Assembly (NCBI GenBank): GCA_002224055.1
Contig: AZLU01000186.1
Location: 1-54,337 of the forward strand
Origin: Pezizomycotina sp. ARF18
Lineage: Eukaryota > Ascomycota
Length of the DNA: 54,337 nt
Reading direction: 5' to 3'
The stretch's first letter is position 1, and the number at the start of each line of letters is the position of its first letter. The notes below the pieces were generated by a model. That model did no database searches and had not been told where the DNA came from. It saw nothing but the letters and a program-made list of their open reading frames with translations. Made by a program: the position numbers and the translations under genes. Positions 1 to 11,683 of the stretch are shown piece after piece.

Positions 1-1379
1 GACGATATCTGTCTCGTTTAGTGTAAAACAAGCTGAAGTATTCAGATTCTGCGATTAAAAGACACTGCAAATCCGTCAAGAATAGTTTAAACTTCGAAGT
101 CGTTTTTTTTCTTCTCGCTTCTTATTGCTATCTTCGTCGTGCAGATCATATCTTGTATCCTAAGGATTCTCTCCAGGAACTACGCTCCAGTCCGGTTCTT
201 GCTATAACAAGCGCACCAGTTTAGCTTGAGGAAGCACCACTGATAGATTGATACGTTTCTACTAAGTTAACGTCACTACTTAAGTATAGGACCTCTGAAA
301 TGTGCTCTCCTCTTTTTATCTCTCTCTTTTTTTTATTCCCTGGTCTCGACCTGTTGTCCCATTGGCAACCACGACTTTACTTGTTGAAGAAGATAAGCGG
401 GCGACCAAGCATTTATACGTACTAATATACAGATTATATACTTCCCTTGGCTCCATTGTTGCAGCACGAAATATCAATCAACATTTACTTTCCTACTCTC
501 TTTTTTTTTTTTTTTTTTTTTTCAGTAATGATCTCGGAATTAAATATAACATATGCCATTGGCGAGTAGGCGAAATAGTCGATAGAAGCTTGAAAACGGA
601 AATATCCAGGTTTAATCTCGTTATTCCTCGAAATTCAAACAAGGTGCCTGAACAAGTAAAAAATAGAAAGGATGGTCAAACTAGAAAGGGCAGTTGAGAA
701 GATTAATATATAATCTATCTTTCTTTCAAAAAAAAAAAAAAAAAAAGATGAATAAAGAATAAAATACAGATTGATGTTTACTGTCAAGAAGTGGCTAGGC
801 TAGAAAAAGGGTATATTTTGCGTGATCATCTTAGATCGGAGGGCTTTAATCGAATAATATAATCAAAGGTAATAGACTCAGCGGTTATATTTAATAAAAG
901 GAATAAAAGGATAATAATATACGTCCAAAGCTTGTTCTGTATTTCTCGTTCACACGAGTATATCGAAGAATGAACGAATTCGAACCCTCCTACGTATAGT
1001 AAGTAGCTGATACAGCGGAGTGTGCTTGCAATTTTGATTGGCCTATAGAACTATCGATTGATATTACCAAACGGGGATACAAGCAAGCAACTTCATTACT
1101 ATCTGTGTTAAGAGACAACGCTGTGCATTACTGAAGAAGGATTGAAGAAACATTGAAAGGGCGCGAGTTTCAGGAAACGGATTCGCAGGCACACCGGATT
1201 ACATCGGAGGTCATGACTCGCCACTACTGAGTCATCTTAATATATATTATTTTCAACCAATTTGTAGAGTAGTGGATATCATTTGACGTGGAAAGTCAAA
1301 ACGATAATGATAAAGGCCAGGATTGACATCCAGGCTGGAGATTCGTTGAGCGTGTTCTTGTGTATCTAGGACTAATAGA

Positions 1380-1380
<1 letters not shown>

Positions 1381-1410
<30 letters not shown>
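1381..1410. repeat. ATT microsatellite, 10 units
   Basis: Uninterrupted trinucleotide repeat in intergenic DNA. A second ATT array of 12 units lies at 42458-42493. Confidence 0.95.
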
Positions 1411-1411
<1 letters not shown>

Positions 1412-3240
1412 GATATTTATCTGTGGTATCGCTACTCTGGGCCACCCGCGTGGCGTTCAACAGCTTGTTTGCAAAGTGTGATAATTAAAAAGGGTCAAGG
1501 TCAAGTACTTCGGCGCTCGCTTCCAGCTCCTGCTCGCCCTGCTCTCTCGCTAACTTAAGGGTAACCAAACGGATCCGGCCATTACTTCTGGAATTTGGGA
1601 AAATTTAAGGGGGAAAAAAATAAGTTATTTATTTTTTTATTCTGATTTTTCGTTCTACTTGCCTCGCCTTCTTTCCTTCCCTTTATCACCTCCCTTTCAG
1701 TATATATATTTTTTGAAAGATTATATATTCCCTTCTCTTTTCTGCTCTCCTTTCACACACTATGGCCAATAAATGATCAATCCACCGGGTAGGTCGATCA
1801 CAACGTTTGAGACATAAGAGATAACCTCAGTTTGAGATATTCACCATCCTGTATAACGTGGGTAGCGATCTGCGCCGACTTGTTTGAGAGTTTCGAAACC
1901 CCTTTCTCGGGAAAGATATTACTATATCCTCACCATTTTTTCCCCAAGACAAAAAAAAAGGCCTCGAAGACTTCAAGTACTCGATATAACTGTATACTTT
2001 AATTAACTACAGGCATATCCGTTCACGAACTCTTCCCTCATCACAAGGCTAAATGGGGCTCGTCGAGTGACTTGTTTTTTAAACAAATTTCCTCTCCAAA
2101 ATTGATAATTACGCAAAGCAGTTCTCCGTTTTTCTTCTCAAATTATGGACACCGTCTCTTCCCCTTCCCAGATCTTTCCTTTCTTCGATATATGTGCAGT
2201 TAAAAAAAAAAAAAAAAAAAATAAGGATGGTAGACTGTATAACTAACGAATTGGTTGGACGTCCTGCCAAACCAAACTGTGGATCTTTCGACTTGACGAT
2301 CCTAAAATCCGTCAAAAGAGAAAAAAGGAATACGGGAGGACATGAAAGGAACAAAAAGAATAACGAGCAGGCACGCAGGAACTTCCAAGGAACTTCTGAA
2401 GTCATGCTTATCAGGTAATGTTTCATGCTTATCAGTCAAGAATAATATTCTGTAGATCTATTTCTTGCCTGCTTTTTATCTTCACCAACTAGCGACTCAA
2501 CTGCCAAATCAAAACTAACAAATGGATCCACCAGCCACTTTCCTTACCCCGCTCTATTTTATTTATTGATTTTATTGTCCTTCTGCATGTCGTCGCCACT
2601 TTTACGTCCGCTTGGGTCGCCCTAGGCCGGATACGAATTCGCTTATATTTACCCATCTCAAATTTCCTTTTAGGAGAATAGTGGCAATCTTAAATTCTTC
2701 TCTCTCGACAGCCTTTCGTTAATATATTTTAGAAGCCGCCAGGAAGCCGCAGAAAAAATTCCGCGAAGAAAGACAAAAGCTCACTTCTATTTACGCTATA
2801 GAGTAGGACGGAAGTAGTTCAGAATCTCCAGAAGATATATAGTCCATGTATAGACGAGATAGAAACTTATTTACCGAGCAAGAAGAATATTCACAAGGAG
2901 TATATTTACTATCTAATCTCAAATTCTATTTCCAACCGCTGCGTTGATGGTGCCACTGCCTCGAATAAATATTATTTTACTACTTTGTTTCTTTCTTGAA
3001 GTATTTACTTTATCTTCATTTACTTCTCTCAGCAAAAAAAAAAAAAAAAAGTACCCCCCATTTCCCGGAGGATATGATACGCAAGTTAAGGATGTCACTT
3101 TTCGTGCTAAATATTTATTTTTTTGTTGAAGGTAGGATCAGTCTCGCGCGGTTGGCCAGACCAGAAGTGTCAGAAAACTGGGAACCGAAGATGTGGCATT
3201 CGATGTCCCTCGGGATCCGGTTGTGGGGCACCCAATTCTG

Positions 3241-3270
3241 TTTTTTTTTTTTTTTTTTTTGGGGGGGGGG
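3241..3270. repeat. T20 tract abutting a G10 tract
   Basis: Twenty T are followed directly by ten G. Long G runs are very rare in this window; the only other one is G11 at 16321-16331. Confidence 0.9.
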
Positions 3271-5847
3271 TTTGGTTTGCCCAAATTTTATTACCAGTAG
3301 GCACATTTCCTTAACATCAGGGGAGCACGGCGCTCCTTTTCGTTTTTCTTTCCTCTTTGTTTTGGATACCACGATAGTTGATTGGACAGGAGCCACACGA
3401 GCCACAGGAGCTGCCGCGCAGCCCTCAGAAGTATAAAAAATAAATAAAAAAAAAACCCCCATCTGCAGTAAGTATTTTAGCTCAACCCACATCCAGAGGA
3501 ACATGCAGCAGTAGCTCAAAACAATTGCCGTTTGATATCGTCAGCTGGTGCATGCAGGAATCTAGAAAAGAAAAATTATAAAAGTAAAACTTACTCTGCT
3601 TTACGTGTTTTTGCTAGTTATACCGAGGGATAGTTATATCATAAGAACTATCGGAATAGATCTGCAGACCGACAGGCCCGTCGTCGTGTCAGGGTAAAAA
3701 GAAGAAAGGTTCTGTTTTGGTTTCTTTCAGAAAGTCTCTTTAGTGCCAAATCGTCTCGAGAGGAAATACTAGGGAAACAAAAACCCGAGCACTCTTCGCC
3801 ACTAAGCTGCACTGGGGTTGCTGGGGTCCAGTTCGAAATACAAGCCCCCTCTGCTTTGAAGTATGCGGGGCCGTTTTACGAAGCAGCCAATCAAACAGGA
3901 GATATGACTTTTGGCTTGCTCTTATAAAACCAACAAGCCACCGTTGTACTAATTGAATTGCCATGATATTCTAAAATATAAAAAAATACAATTGAAATTA
4001 AGAAGATGTCACGGCTTTGTCTTTCATACGTGCTTTTTCCGCTAATAGTCCGGACGGCTAGTGCTGAAAATTACTAGCTTTAATTTAATACACGGTAGAG
4101 AAATTGTGTGGCACATCATTGTGGAGTCACTCTCAGACGACACCTACTACGAATTTTCTCACAGGCGCGAATTAAAAGCTCTTTCTTCAACGATTGTTTC
4201 TATTGTTAGACGTTTTGTGGCAGATTGGGGGTGGGAGTTGCATGGTGAATATCATTTCTCCCTAGAGTCCCCACGGAGCTAAGCCTCCTTTTGGGAAGAC
4301 TCGTCGATGGTCTGAGGTCGCGTGCATCTATCTATCTTACCGTTTGTATAGGCGAGACTTTGGAAGAAATACGAAATACTTAGTCCTCGTCTGCTACTAC
4401 TGCTTCCCAACGCGTCGTTTACTTGGTACTTTTATAAATTGACAATATTTATTACCTACCTACTGAAATTCATTGGTTTTATTATTATTTTAAATAAAAA
4501 TAAAAATCCGAATAATATTCAATTATTCTTATTATCAAGTATCTGTAATCCCTTTGTTTGTTCGGAATACTTGAAAGTATTGGCAAATCTTCTTACTTAT
4601 CTAAACAACCCACTCATCATTTATACATGATTCTTTTTCAGACTAAAATCGGTCTGAATCAGCAGTGGCTTTCTTCTACGAATGAGCAATGCCTCCACAA
4701 ATATCGATGGTTCTCTCTTCCGGCCGTTTTGGTTCCTGCAAAACTTGCAGAGTAAAATACCGGCTCTTTTCCTTGTATAGAGAAGACGCAGTATTCAGCC
4801 AATCCAGGCAAAGAACTCTCTTCAAATTTAAAGAGCTTCGATATAGTTATTAGTGTTGAGCTCGCATCCTTCTGACGACAATTCCACGTAGTTTGAAGTT
4901 GTCATTAGGACCAATCCAACTTCAACTTGAACTGAGAATTTTCGATCCATTTCAGGAACATAAAAGAGAATAGATATTTACTCTGCATATTCCATTCCTG
5001 TCGTCTCCTGCTATACTTCAGCGTTCCTTCGCCCCGCTCGTTCTCCTCTTCCTTTCTCTTTTCCTTCTCCCTTTTTTTTTTTTTGGTTTGGGATATGTCA
5101 TCTGAACATACTGGCTTGCAGAACTAAGCTCGTAGAGAACCTACCACTGATAATCAGAGAAAGCGAAGAGGCAAAAGTAGGGCGCACGCATGGCGATACT
5201 GCTGTGACGATTAAAGGTTAACGCACCGTATAGTCCAATCTAAACCTTAAGCTTCTACACAAGGGCCCTGTGCATATCGTGATGCGAACCACCTTGGCTT
5301 GGGAACTTCGTTGCAGCAAGTATATTCTTTCTGACGACTTTTTCTTTTTTTTGACCTTGCACGAAGCATCACAATGAACTGTATATCTGATGCTCAAATA
5401 CAATAAAAGAATCAATCAAGACAATCATATTACGTATGACAGGAACACACAATGTATTATAGTCGGATAAATATATCTTTAGCTTCCATGCTCGTATGAC
5501 AGCCAAAGAATCTTATTGAACATGGAATGCCCCCTCACGCAATTATTTTAATCGGTCATCCCGATATACCAGCCACGCGGGGAACATATAGCGAACGTTC
5601 TAGATTAGACGACAAGCTGTCTTCGAAACGTCAACGTTTTCTCTTGTCGATAGCGGGGGACCGTGAAGCTTCGATGGGACGAGGTTTATCCAAGCTCCGT
5701 CCATATCCAATCAATCCACGATTGACGTGTACCACGGATCTTGGAAGAAATGAATTTCCAATATATCATTACATCCTTTACCAACTTTGGAACATCCCCG
5801 AAGATCCTATTGACCCGCTATAGTTTTATCAAGCAGCTCGAAGTGTC

Positions 5848-5924
5848 ATTTTCATTTTCATTTCATTTTATTTTTTATTTTTTTTATTTATTTTTATTTT
5901 ATTTTATTATTTATTTTATTTTTT
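5848..5924. repeat. T-rich low-complexity block (TTTTA/TTTCA units)
   Basis: About 77 bp made almost wholly of T runs broken by single A or C. It resembles the block just after PEX4 at about 51987-52025. Confidence 0.8.
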
Positions 5925-7300
5925 GAAATATCAAGAATTTAAAATTTCGGAAGCGGTACCAAAAGTAGCGTCAACCGCTTCGATCGGTCAATCGCATGCT
6001 TTTATGAGGAGATCTCTGGAGAGAGGAGGGGGTTGCCTCGAATGCTCTCCAATGAAGACGGTTTCCGTTTCTTTTCTACCGTCTTGCCACTGGTTAGAGT
6101 GCTTAGCTAAAACGCTAACGGTCTCGAGGTTGTAGAAACTATACGTAAAGACCGGTAAAGAGGTCTTTTGCATTATTATCTCAACTTTTGGTAAAAGACC
6201 CACAAGTGGTGTTTAAAAAATTATCGTTCCTTAATTGCTCAGAATAAGTAGGGCAATCTAATATATATTGCAATACCAAAGAGCAGGGCGCCCTTTTCCG
6301 GCTAATATGAAGCGTAAAAGAAAGGGTTCTTGCAAATAGGAGTGGAGAGTTTACGCGACTCGCAATATGCCTGAGACACGTTACAGTCCTAGTCCTACCT
6401 CTGCACTCTCTCGATTTTTATTGACCAAATCCCCTAAACGAAGGGAAAAAAAAAAAAAAAAAAGAGAGAGAGAAGTAAAACTCCTGACGATTCTGACGCC
6501 TTACCTCTGCATCCAAAGGATTTGATATCTCGCACAGCTTGGAGCGATGGAAGTGTCGGATTGGCGAGTAACGTTTTTGCTAAATACCATTGCTATCTAC
6601 ACAGCTAACGGTTGCTCTAATTTGCGATGGAGTTACTACTACTATATATCTCTTAATCATCATGCAACAATAGAACGACAACGGCTAGCAGCAAAATTGC
6701 AACCTTTGTTCATGAAGCGGATACGACGAATCTTAGATCTAGGATCGATGAGGCGGGAAAAAAAAAAAGAAAAAAGCTACGCGGAATCGATCGCCTTATG
6801 AGATATCATTACAAGATCATAGACTACTTTGATACACAAAGCGGAGACGGTCCCGTCAAGAGCTGAATAATTGAATAATTTCTAGTGAGAAAGAATCCGA
6901 ATTTCATATATTTACACACTTCTAGACTGGACTTCTGATTAGTTACCTAAAAGGTCAATCCGCCTATTAAGAAATGAAACACTACAGTAGCACTTCGGAG
7001 ACGCCCTTTTGTCCTCGATATTCCTTGTAATACACAGGGCTGAAGAATCTACGCACACGAGATCCGTCTCTTCAGCTCCGTGTCTTGCAGATTTTTCGCA
7101 ATTTCATTTTGACAATGAATAGAGGAAAAATAAATAAATAACAATCATTCATTTTCTGCTCTTCTCTTTCAATTGGATATAAATAGCCCCGATTTGGGAA
7201 TTTCCGACTAGAATAATGACGAAGATATACTAAGAGTTTGACCAAAAAAAAAAAAAAAAAAACTTTTTATAAAGAGATAGTTTCATTTGTCTTTTACATC

Positions 7301-7781
7301 TTACATCCGCTGGGCCTGCATGGCGTCCATAACAGGTTTCGGATCTAGATAGCTCCTCATCTCCCTGATCACTAGCCCTCGACACCAGCAGGATCCTCGA
7401 CCAGCTCCAGTATCGAAACTTCCCTGACGACGACCTCCCTCCTGTTCTTGTCGGATTTCAATACGGTAACGCTGGCGCTCTCGAAGATGACGGTCGTCTT
7501 GCGGTCTTGGGTTCTTGGCCCGGGGACTTCCCAGACTTTCAGGACGCGGTGGTAGAACTTGTCCAGCATCCCTCGCGCATCTTGAACATGTGGTGCAGGG
7601 ATTGGGCGTTGGTCACGTTGTCGGTATTGCCGACGAGGAAGCGGGAGGACGCGGTGGTGAACCTAGCGATCGGCTTACTGTCAGGGTCGAGGGCATCGAG
7701 AGCCGGTAGGAGCTCACGCAGGAAGCGGGTGGCGCGCGAGCTGGCTGGGACACGGGAATAAATGTCGTCTGCGTCTGTCAT
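7301..7781 (-). CDS. Small NTF2/SnoaL-like hypothetical protein (frameshifted in assembly)
   Basis: The start is ATG at 7781-7779 (MTDADDIYSRV). Coding-like sequence runs through three frames: residues 1 to about 70 (RFTTASSRFLVGN, VTNAQSLHHMFKMRE) end near 7570; MLDKFYHRVLKVWEVPG continues in a second frame; after DPAGVEG near 7375 a third frame gives LVIREMRSYLDPKPVMDAM and stops at 7301. The total is about 159 codons. The order of an amphipathic N-terminal helix, a strand-rich middle (TVIFESASVTV, REVVVREVSILEL) and a helical tail fits the NTF2-like/SnoaL cone fold common in small fungal proteins. That is inferred from pattern, and no catalytic residue can be assigned. It stands alone, with about 2.2 kb to the next gene. 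The two 1-base shifts are probably assembly errors. Confidence 0.6.
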
Positions 7782-8284
7782 TTTGGTTGAGTATTTCCTC
7801 TTTTTGAGAAAGCTGTCGCTTTTGTTATTTGCGAGTCGTTGTTATTTTTGTAAAAACAAAGCGATACAAAGGATACAATAAAAAAATTTTTATTTACCCG
7901 AGTCCTTTAATTCTTTGTTCTATGACGACAGTTATAAGGGAGGAAATTTGAAAGGGGGGCAGCTTCGGGTGGAGGAAGCTTCAGCTCTAGGGAGCTACTG
8001 GTAGCTATAGTGGGGCAAAGCAAGGTAGTTGAAAGAAAGAAGACCCAAAAAGGAAAGGGAAAGAACCAAATACTCATCCACCACCAAAACTATGGCTTGA
8101 GAGAGGGGGCACCTCCGATGACGTACAAGGAGGGAGAGAGATTCGAGACGGGGAAAATTTTACAAATAAATAAATAAAGTAAATAGTATTAAGTAATAAT
8201 AATACATCGAAGGATTCATTAATAATAAATAATGAATAATAATAATTAATGAAACGGAAACACGCTCAAACCAATTTCGACCGG

Positions 8285-8323
<39 letters not shown>
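8285..8323. repeat. A39 homopolymer
   Basis: The longest A run in the window. It is intergenic, followed by unrelated sequence, with no retroposed gene body visible next to it. Confidence 0.95.
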
Positions 8324-8325
<2 letters not shown>

Positions 8326-8843
8326 GGTTTACAATTAAGGGTTACTCTCAAAGACGAATTTGGTTATTTTACTATCCCGCAATTATTGCTACTTCTTATC
8401 ATCAAGCACTTGATTGATTCCTTTTTATATTTACAAGCAGGGTTATAATAAGCGCCGATTATAGTCTCCGTTTTTTTCCTTTATCGATTTTTTGTATCAC
8501 CACCGACCGATAAGCTATTTCTTTTTTGTTTCCACTGTGGCTGTTATCTTTTTGGTGTAACCTTGGCTCAAATGTGAACTACAAGATTCGACTTTATCTG
8601 ATAAATGATAATAATAATATCTCGGATATCAAGAAAAGCCGCTTAGAACAAAAATTATCACGTAAATACTTGAGCAATTCGTAGGAATACGTAAATATCA
8701 TTTCGTCTTAATGGAAGTCAGTTTGGGGCAATTACAAAAAAAAAAAAAAAAAAAAACTACAGTTTAACAATAGAGGGGGAGGGGGGTATATTACAGCTGG
8801 ATAAAGTTGCGAATATATTAATAATTCACTATGCTATAAATTA

Positions 8844-9270
8844 CTTGAGTACTATTTAAGTCTTGCCATCCCAATATTGGTCCAAGTGCTATATCACAAC
8901 CTTGGAAGTGATATTCTGAGTAATTATCAGAATATTACTCTTCCCGAAAGTGCTGGAAGGCAAAAGAGTTGGGTACGAGACAAACGGCAATCTATTCATA
9001 TGAGTATCTCCTGTTAATTTCGGTATTGTTAATTAATTCGTAGTTTCGTCGATTTAAGACATTTTCAGAACTAGTACTCAAGTGCTTTGAGTAATTGCTA
9101 TAAGTCCTATTCCTATTCCTAGCAGTCGCTATAATCGCAGATTTACTCCTTGCCCACCGATTAAATTTTTGAAAATTGTTGCGAATGGTTCTGGGAGTGT
9201 AGCAATGCAAATTTTGGTAATTACTCAATCTCGGACCCTACTTCGCAGGGTACGAGACTGGTAATTGCTT
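8844..9270. repeat. Cluster of nested inverted repeats around a GAGTAATT motif
   Basis: Directly visible: a 10-bp inverted repeat CTTGAGTACT (8844-8853) with AGTACTCAAG (9073-9082); two overlapping, mutually exclusive hairpins at 8911-8940 (ATATTCTGA pairing with TCAGAATAT, or GAGTAAT pairing with ATTACTC); a small hairpin CTCAA/TTGAG at 9077-9091; and a compound hairpin at 9219-9266 with stems AATTAC/GTAATT, TCTCG/CGAGA and CCCT/AGGG. GGGTACGAGAC occurs as a direct repeat at 8971-8981 and 9248-9258. No ORF explains it. It could be a decayed MITE-like element or a structured transcript. Confidence 0.7.
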
Positions 9271-10013
9271 GGAAAGGGACCAAAAATGAATGAATGCTAT
9301 ATTCTGTGCACTTATAACCTCCAAGCGGTGTGTAGTGCTAGAATACTTCATACTTCATTACTTCCAGTATACCCTCCTTTTTACCTTTTTTTTTTTTTTT
9401 TTTTTTTTCCATCTAACCACGCATTGTCAGTTCCATATTTTTGTGTCCCTACCAAGCTTAAGCTCTTTTAATTTCCTCAAGTGTGTGCGCTTTGCTTAGT
9501 ATCAGGCTAGGAAATGTGTGGTTTTTCTACAACACGCCGCGGAGAAAAACTAGGTTGACAAGCTATATGCATTATTGTATTATTCAATTATTCAGCTGGC
9601 TATAGTCAAAGGGAGATTATAAAGATTATAACGAAAGTTCTTACACCATTAGGATCAATTCTTGAACCAACTCCATATATGCAGTTTCAAATTTCGGAAA
9701 TACAAGATATGGCACGGTTCTACATGAAATATTACGCCATTCCTCAGGCCCTTTGCCAACATAAGGGAAATAAAAAAGCACATGGAAGACTAGGTGAGTC
9801 TTTACAGGGATCAATCACTACAAATGCCCTGAACAAACGAACCTGATCAAAGGCGGACATATCAATGCCGCTGGTAATGCCGCAGTGGTATAACGTGACA
9901 TCTTTCCCCCCGCTTCTTCTTGTATAACTCCAAGCGGACTTGTAACTGAAAAAAAAAAAAAAAAAATAGAATAAAGGAGGGAAAGAAAAGGGGTTTTTTG
10001 GATATCATTACGC

Positions 10014-11683
10014 CTAAGTACGCCCTGGGAACCTATCCACGAACTTGCCACGCTGCTCTGCCACGTACAGCCTCGTAGCCTGCCTCATCGGGCCGTGTCC
10101 AATGTACACCCTCCGGCGAAAGCCGGCTCCGGATAGGCGAGGTATACGTTATTCGGATCCTTATGTAGCACGGTGAAAGTCTCGCGGATCCAACCTGTGA
10201 TCCAGGTGCTGTTGGTGCAATCCCTGAGGGCTACCTGGCCCACGATTCCTCTGGCACAAGAACGATCGCTGACGGTGGAGATATAGGAGGCTGCTGCCAC
10301 CCTTGGTAGCTCGGCAACGGCGCAAGGTTGGCGAGGTCTTCCGCCCATATGGTCTGCGAGGTCGATCCCGTGTCGTGGACGACTTCGACGAACATCATCC
10401 TTTGAGGGTCACCGCCGAGGGCAGGGTCCAGACGTAGGCGAGGCGCATCTAATTTCAAATCATTGTTAGGTATCCATCTACCCTCGGATTTTGTCTTCGT
10501 TTTTTTTTTTTTTTTTTTTTTTTTTTTCTTGAAAGACGTGGCAAAGGAATGCACAACTGAACTAGATTATCCACCGAAAGTCCAACAAAATGTCATCAAG
10601 TCCAACAGAAAAAAAAGAGGAAGGGAAAAAACAAAGGATAGAAGGGAGAAGAGTGGTATCAAGGACCGCTTACCACATGGCATCTCCATCGACGCGAGTA
10701 AGGGTAGCTTGTCCAACGGTCACCGGAAGTCCAATATCATATCCTCCATGGTTGTAGAGTCCATGCAATTAATTTCCTGTAGAACTCGGCATAGCCGTTA
10801 TAAGAGGTTTCTCTCGATCCAGCGCCGGAAAGATAAAAGGGAAAGGAAAAAGGAACAAGAAAAGAGAGACAGGAGGATAAAAAATGAAAAAGAAATAAAA
10901 TATATCTATGTTGGTATATATATATATTTTTTTTTTTTTTAAAAAAAAAAAGAACTCTCCAACTCACCTCTACCCAAAGCGGGCCCATATCACCGCGTAA
11001 TCTTCGAGCGTGGTCATCCTCCCTCCGCAAAAACTGCTCCTCCATCGGGCATGGTGCCGTTCCTGTATGCCTCCAAGACGGCATAGTAGTTACCATCTGG
11101 TCCGGCTTGATTTCCTTCTTCCTAACCATGTTCTGGAGTTCCTTCAGGCGGAAAGTAACGGTCAGCTGTTCCGGGTATGCTGGCGAATAGTCTTCCACGG
11201 CTGGCACCTCAATGCTTGGGGTCGACCTCTTCGAGTTCTTCCTTCCACCCGTAAATATCCCACCCCATCGCTCGTCATCTGCGTTCTCCTCCTGGACCCC
11301 ATTGGTACCTACTTTTCCGATTTGGTTTGTCTTATTCGTCGGCACATTCTTAGCCCTATTGCCTCGTTTCGTGACGGCCATCTTCATATCCGTGGCCACT
11401 TCCGTCTCCGAAGTAGATTCCTGAGCTGCGGCTGCCTCTTTCTCCCTTTTAGCCTCTTCCTTCCTCTTTTGCTTCTCCTCCGCCTCGCGGCTTCCATGAT
11501 TGCTACAGCGCGGATGGCATCTTCGGCAGCTAGAAGGGCTTTTTTCTTCACTTCGAGCTCTTGGATTCGCTGGGACCTCTTAGGTTCGGTGGGCTCTCCT
11601 TGGGCTTCTGAGGCCTGCTGATGGCCGGTTTTGCGTTTCCTGATAGGCGGCATGGCAACCAAATTGGTTTTCTGAATTACCAT
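10014..11683 (-). CDS. Aspartic-protease-like protein with basic coiled-coil N-terminus
   Basis: The start is ATG at 11683 or, 30 bases in, at 11653 (MPPIRKRK). The N-terminus is lysine/arginine-rich, then a charged helix (REAEEKQKRKEEAKREKE, after a frameshift near 11490), then a linker to PAYPEQLTVTFRLKELQNMV and YYAVLEAYRNGTMPDGG. Exon 1 ends at the GTGAGT donor at 10967; exon 2 (10674-10776) encodes GLPVTVGQATLTRVDGDAM. The exon beginning near 10448 encodes MMFVEVVHDTGSTSQTIW; DTGST (10360-10374) matches the D-T/S-G-S/T catalytic motif of aspartic peptidases. It continues with RGIVGQVALRDCTNSTW and, after another shift, TRLYVAEQRGKFVDRFPG to the TAG at 10014. Only one DTG motif is visible, so a pepsin-type two-lobe enzyme is unlikely; a retropepsin-like single lobe is inferred. 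At least four frame changes are present. No reverse transcriptase or integrase lies nearby, so it does not look like a retroelement. Confidence 0.6.
10927..10951. repeat. T14A11 tract inside an intron of the aspartic-protease-like gene
   Basis: A T run runs directly into an A run, giving a self-complementary tract just inside the donor end of intron 1 (10777-10967). A similar T13A13 tract is intergenic at 20076-20101. Confidence 0.85.

Larger units (their letters stand above)
1..7300. other. AT-rich stretch with no recognisable gene
   Basis: No open frame here shows a known domain or continues across frames as the real genes in this window do. Open frames are short and often run through homopolymers. 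Visible content: A or T tracts of about 16-22 nt near 501-522, 727-746, 2202-2221, 3033-3049, 6447-6462 and 7243-7262, an ATT microsatellite, a T20G10 tract and a T-rich block at 5848-5924. No tRNA or rRNA was seen. Confidence 0.6.
7782..10013. other. Intergenic region with A39 tract and inverted-repeat cluster
   Basis: No protein-like open frame is supported. The region holds an A39 run (8285-8323), an A20 run near 8737-8756, a T21 run near 9389-9409 and the nested inverted repeats at 8844-9270. The first few hundred bases upstream of 7781 are purine-rich on the plus strand, so pyrimidine-rich on the coding strand, as many fungal promoters are. Confidence 0.6.

Noticed and set aside
302-697. 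131-codon open frame
   Set aside because: It reads through a T20 run as poly-Phe, has no domain signal, and sits in DNA without other coding evidence.
960-990. GGTTCGAA-like T-arm on the minus strand suggesting a tRNA
   Set aside because: The flanking bases do not pair into a T stem and no anticodon or acceptor stem can be drawn.
3115-3519. Overlapping open frames on both strands around the T20G10 tract
   Set aside because: Length comes from homopolymers read as poly-Phe/Gly or poly-Lys. No conserved motif is present.
5527-5823. 98-codon open frame with mixed composition
   Set aside because: It is the most protein-like frame in the first 7 kb, but there is no recognisable motif, no exon structure and no frame continuation. 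One such frame is expected by chance.
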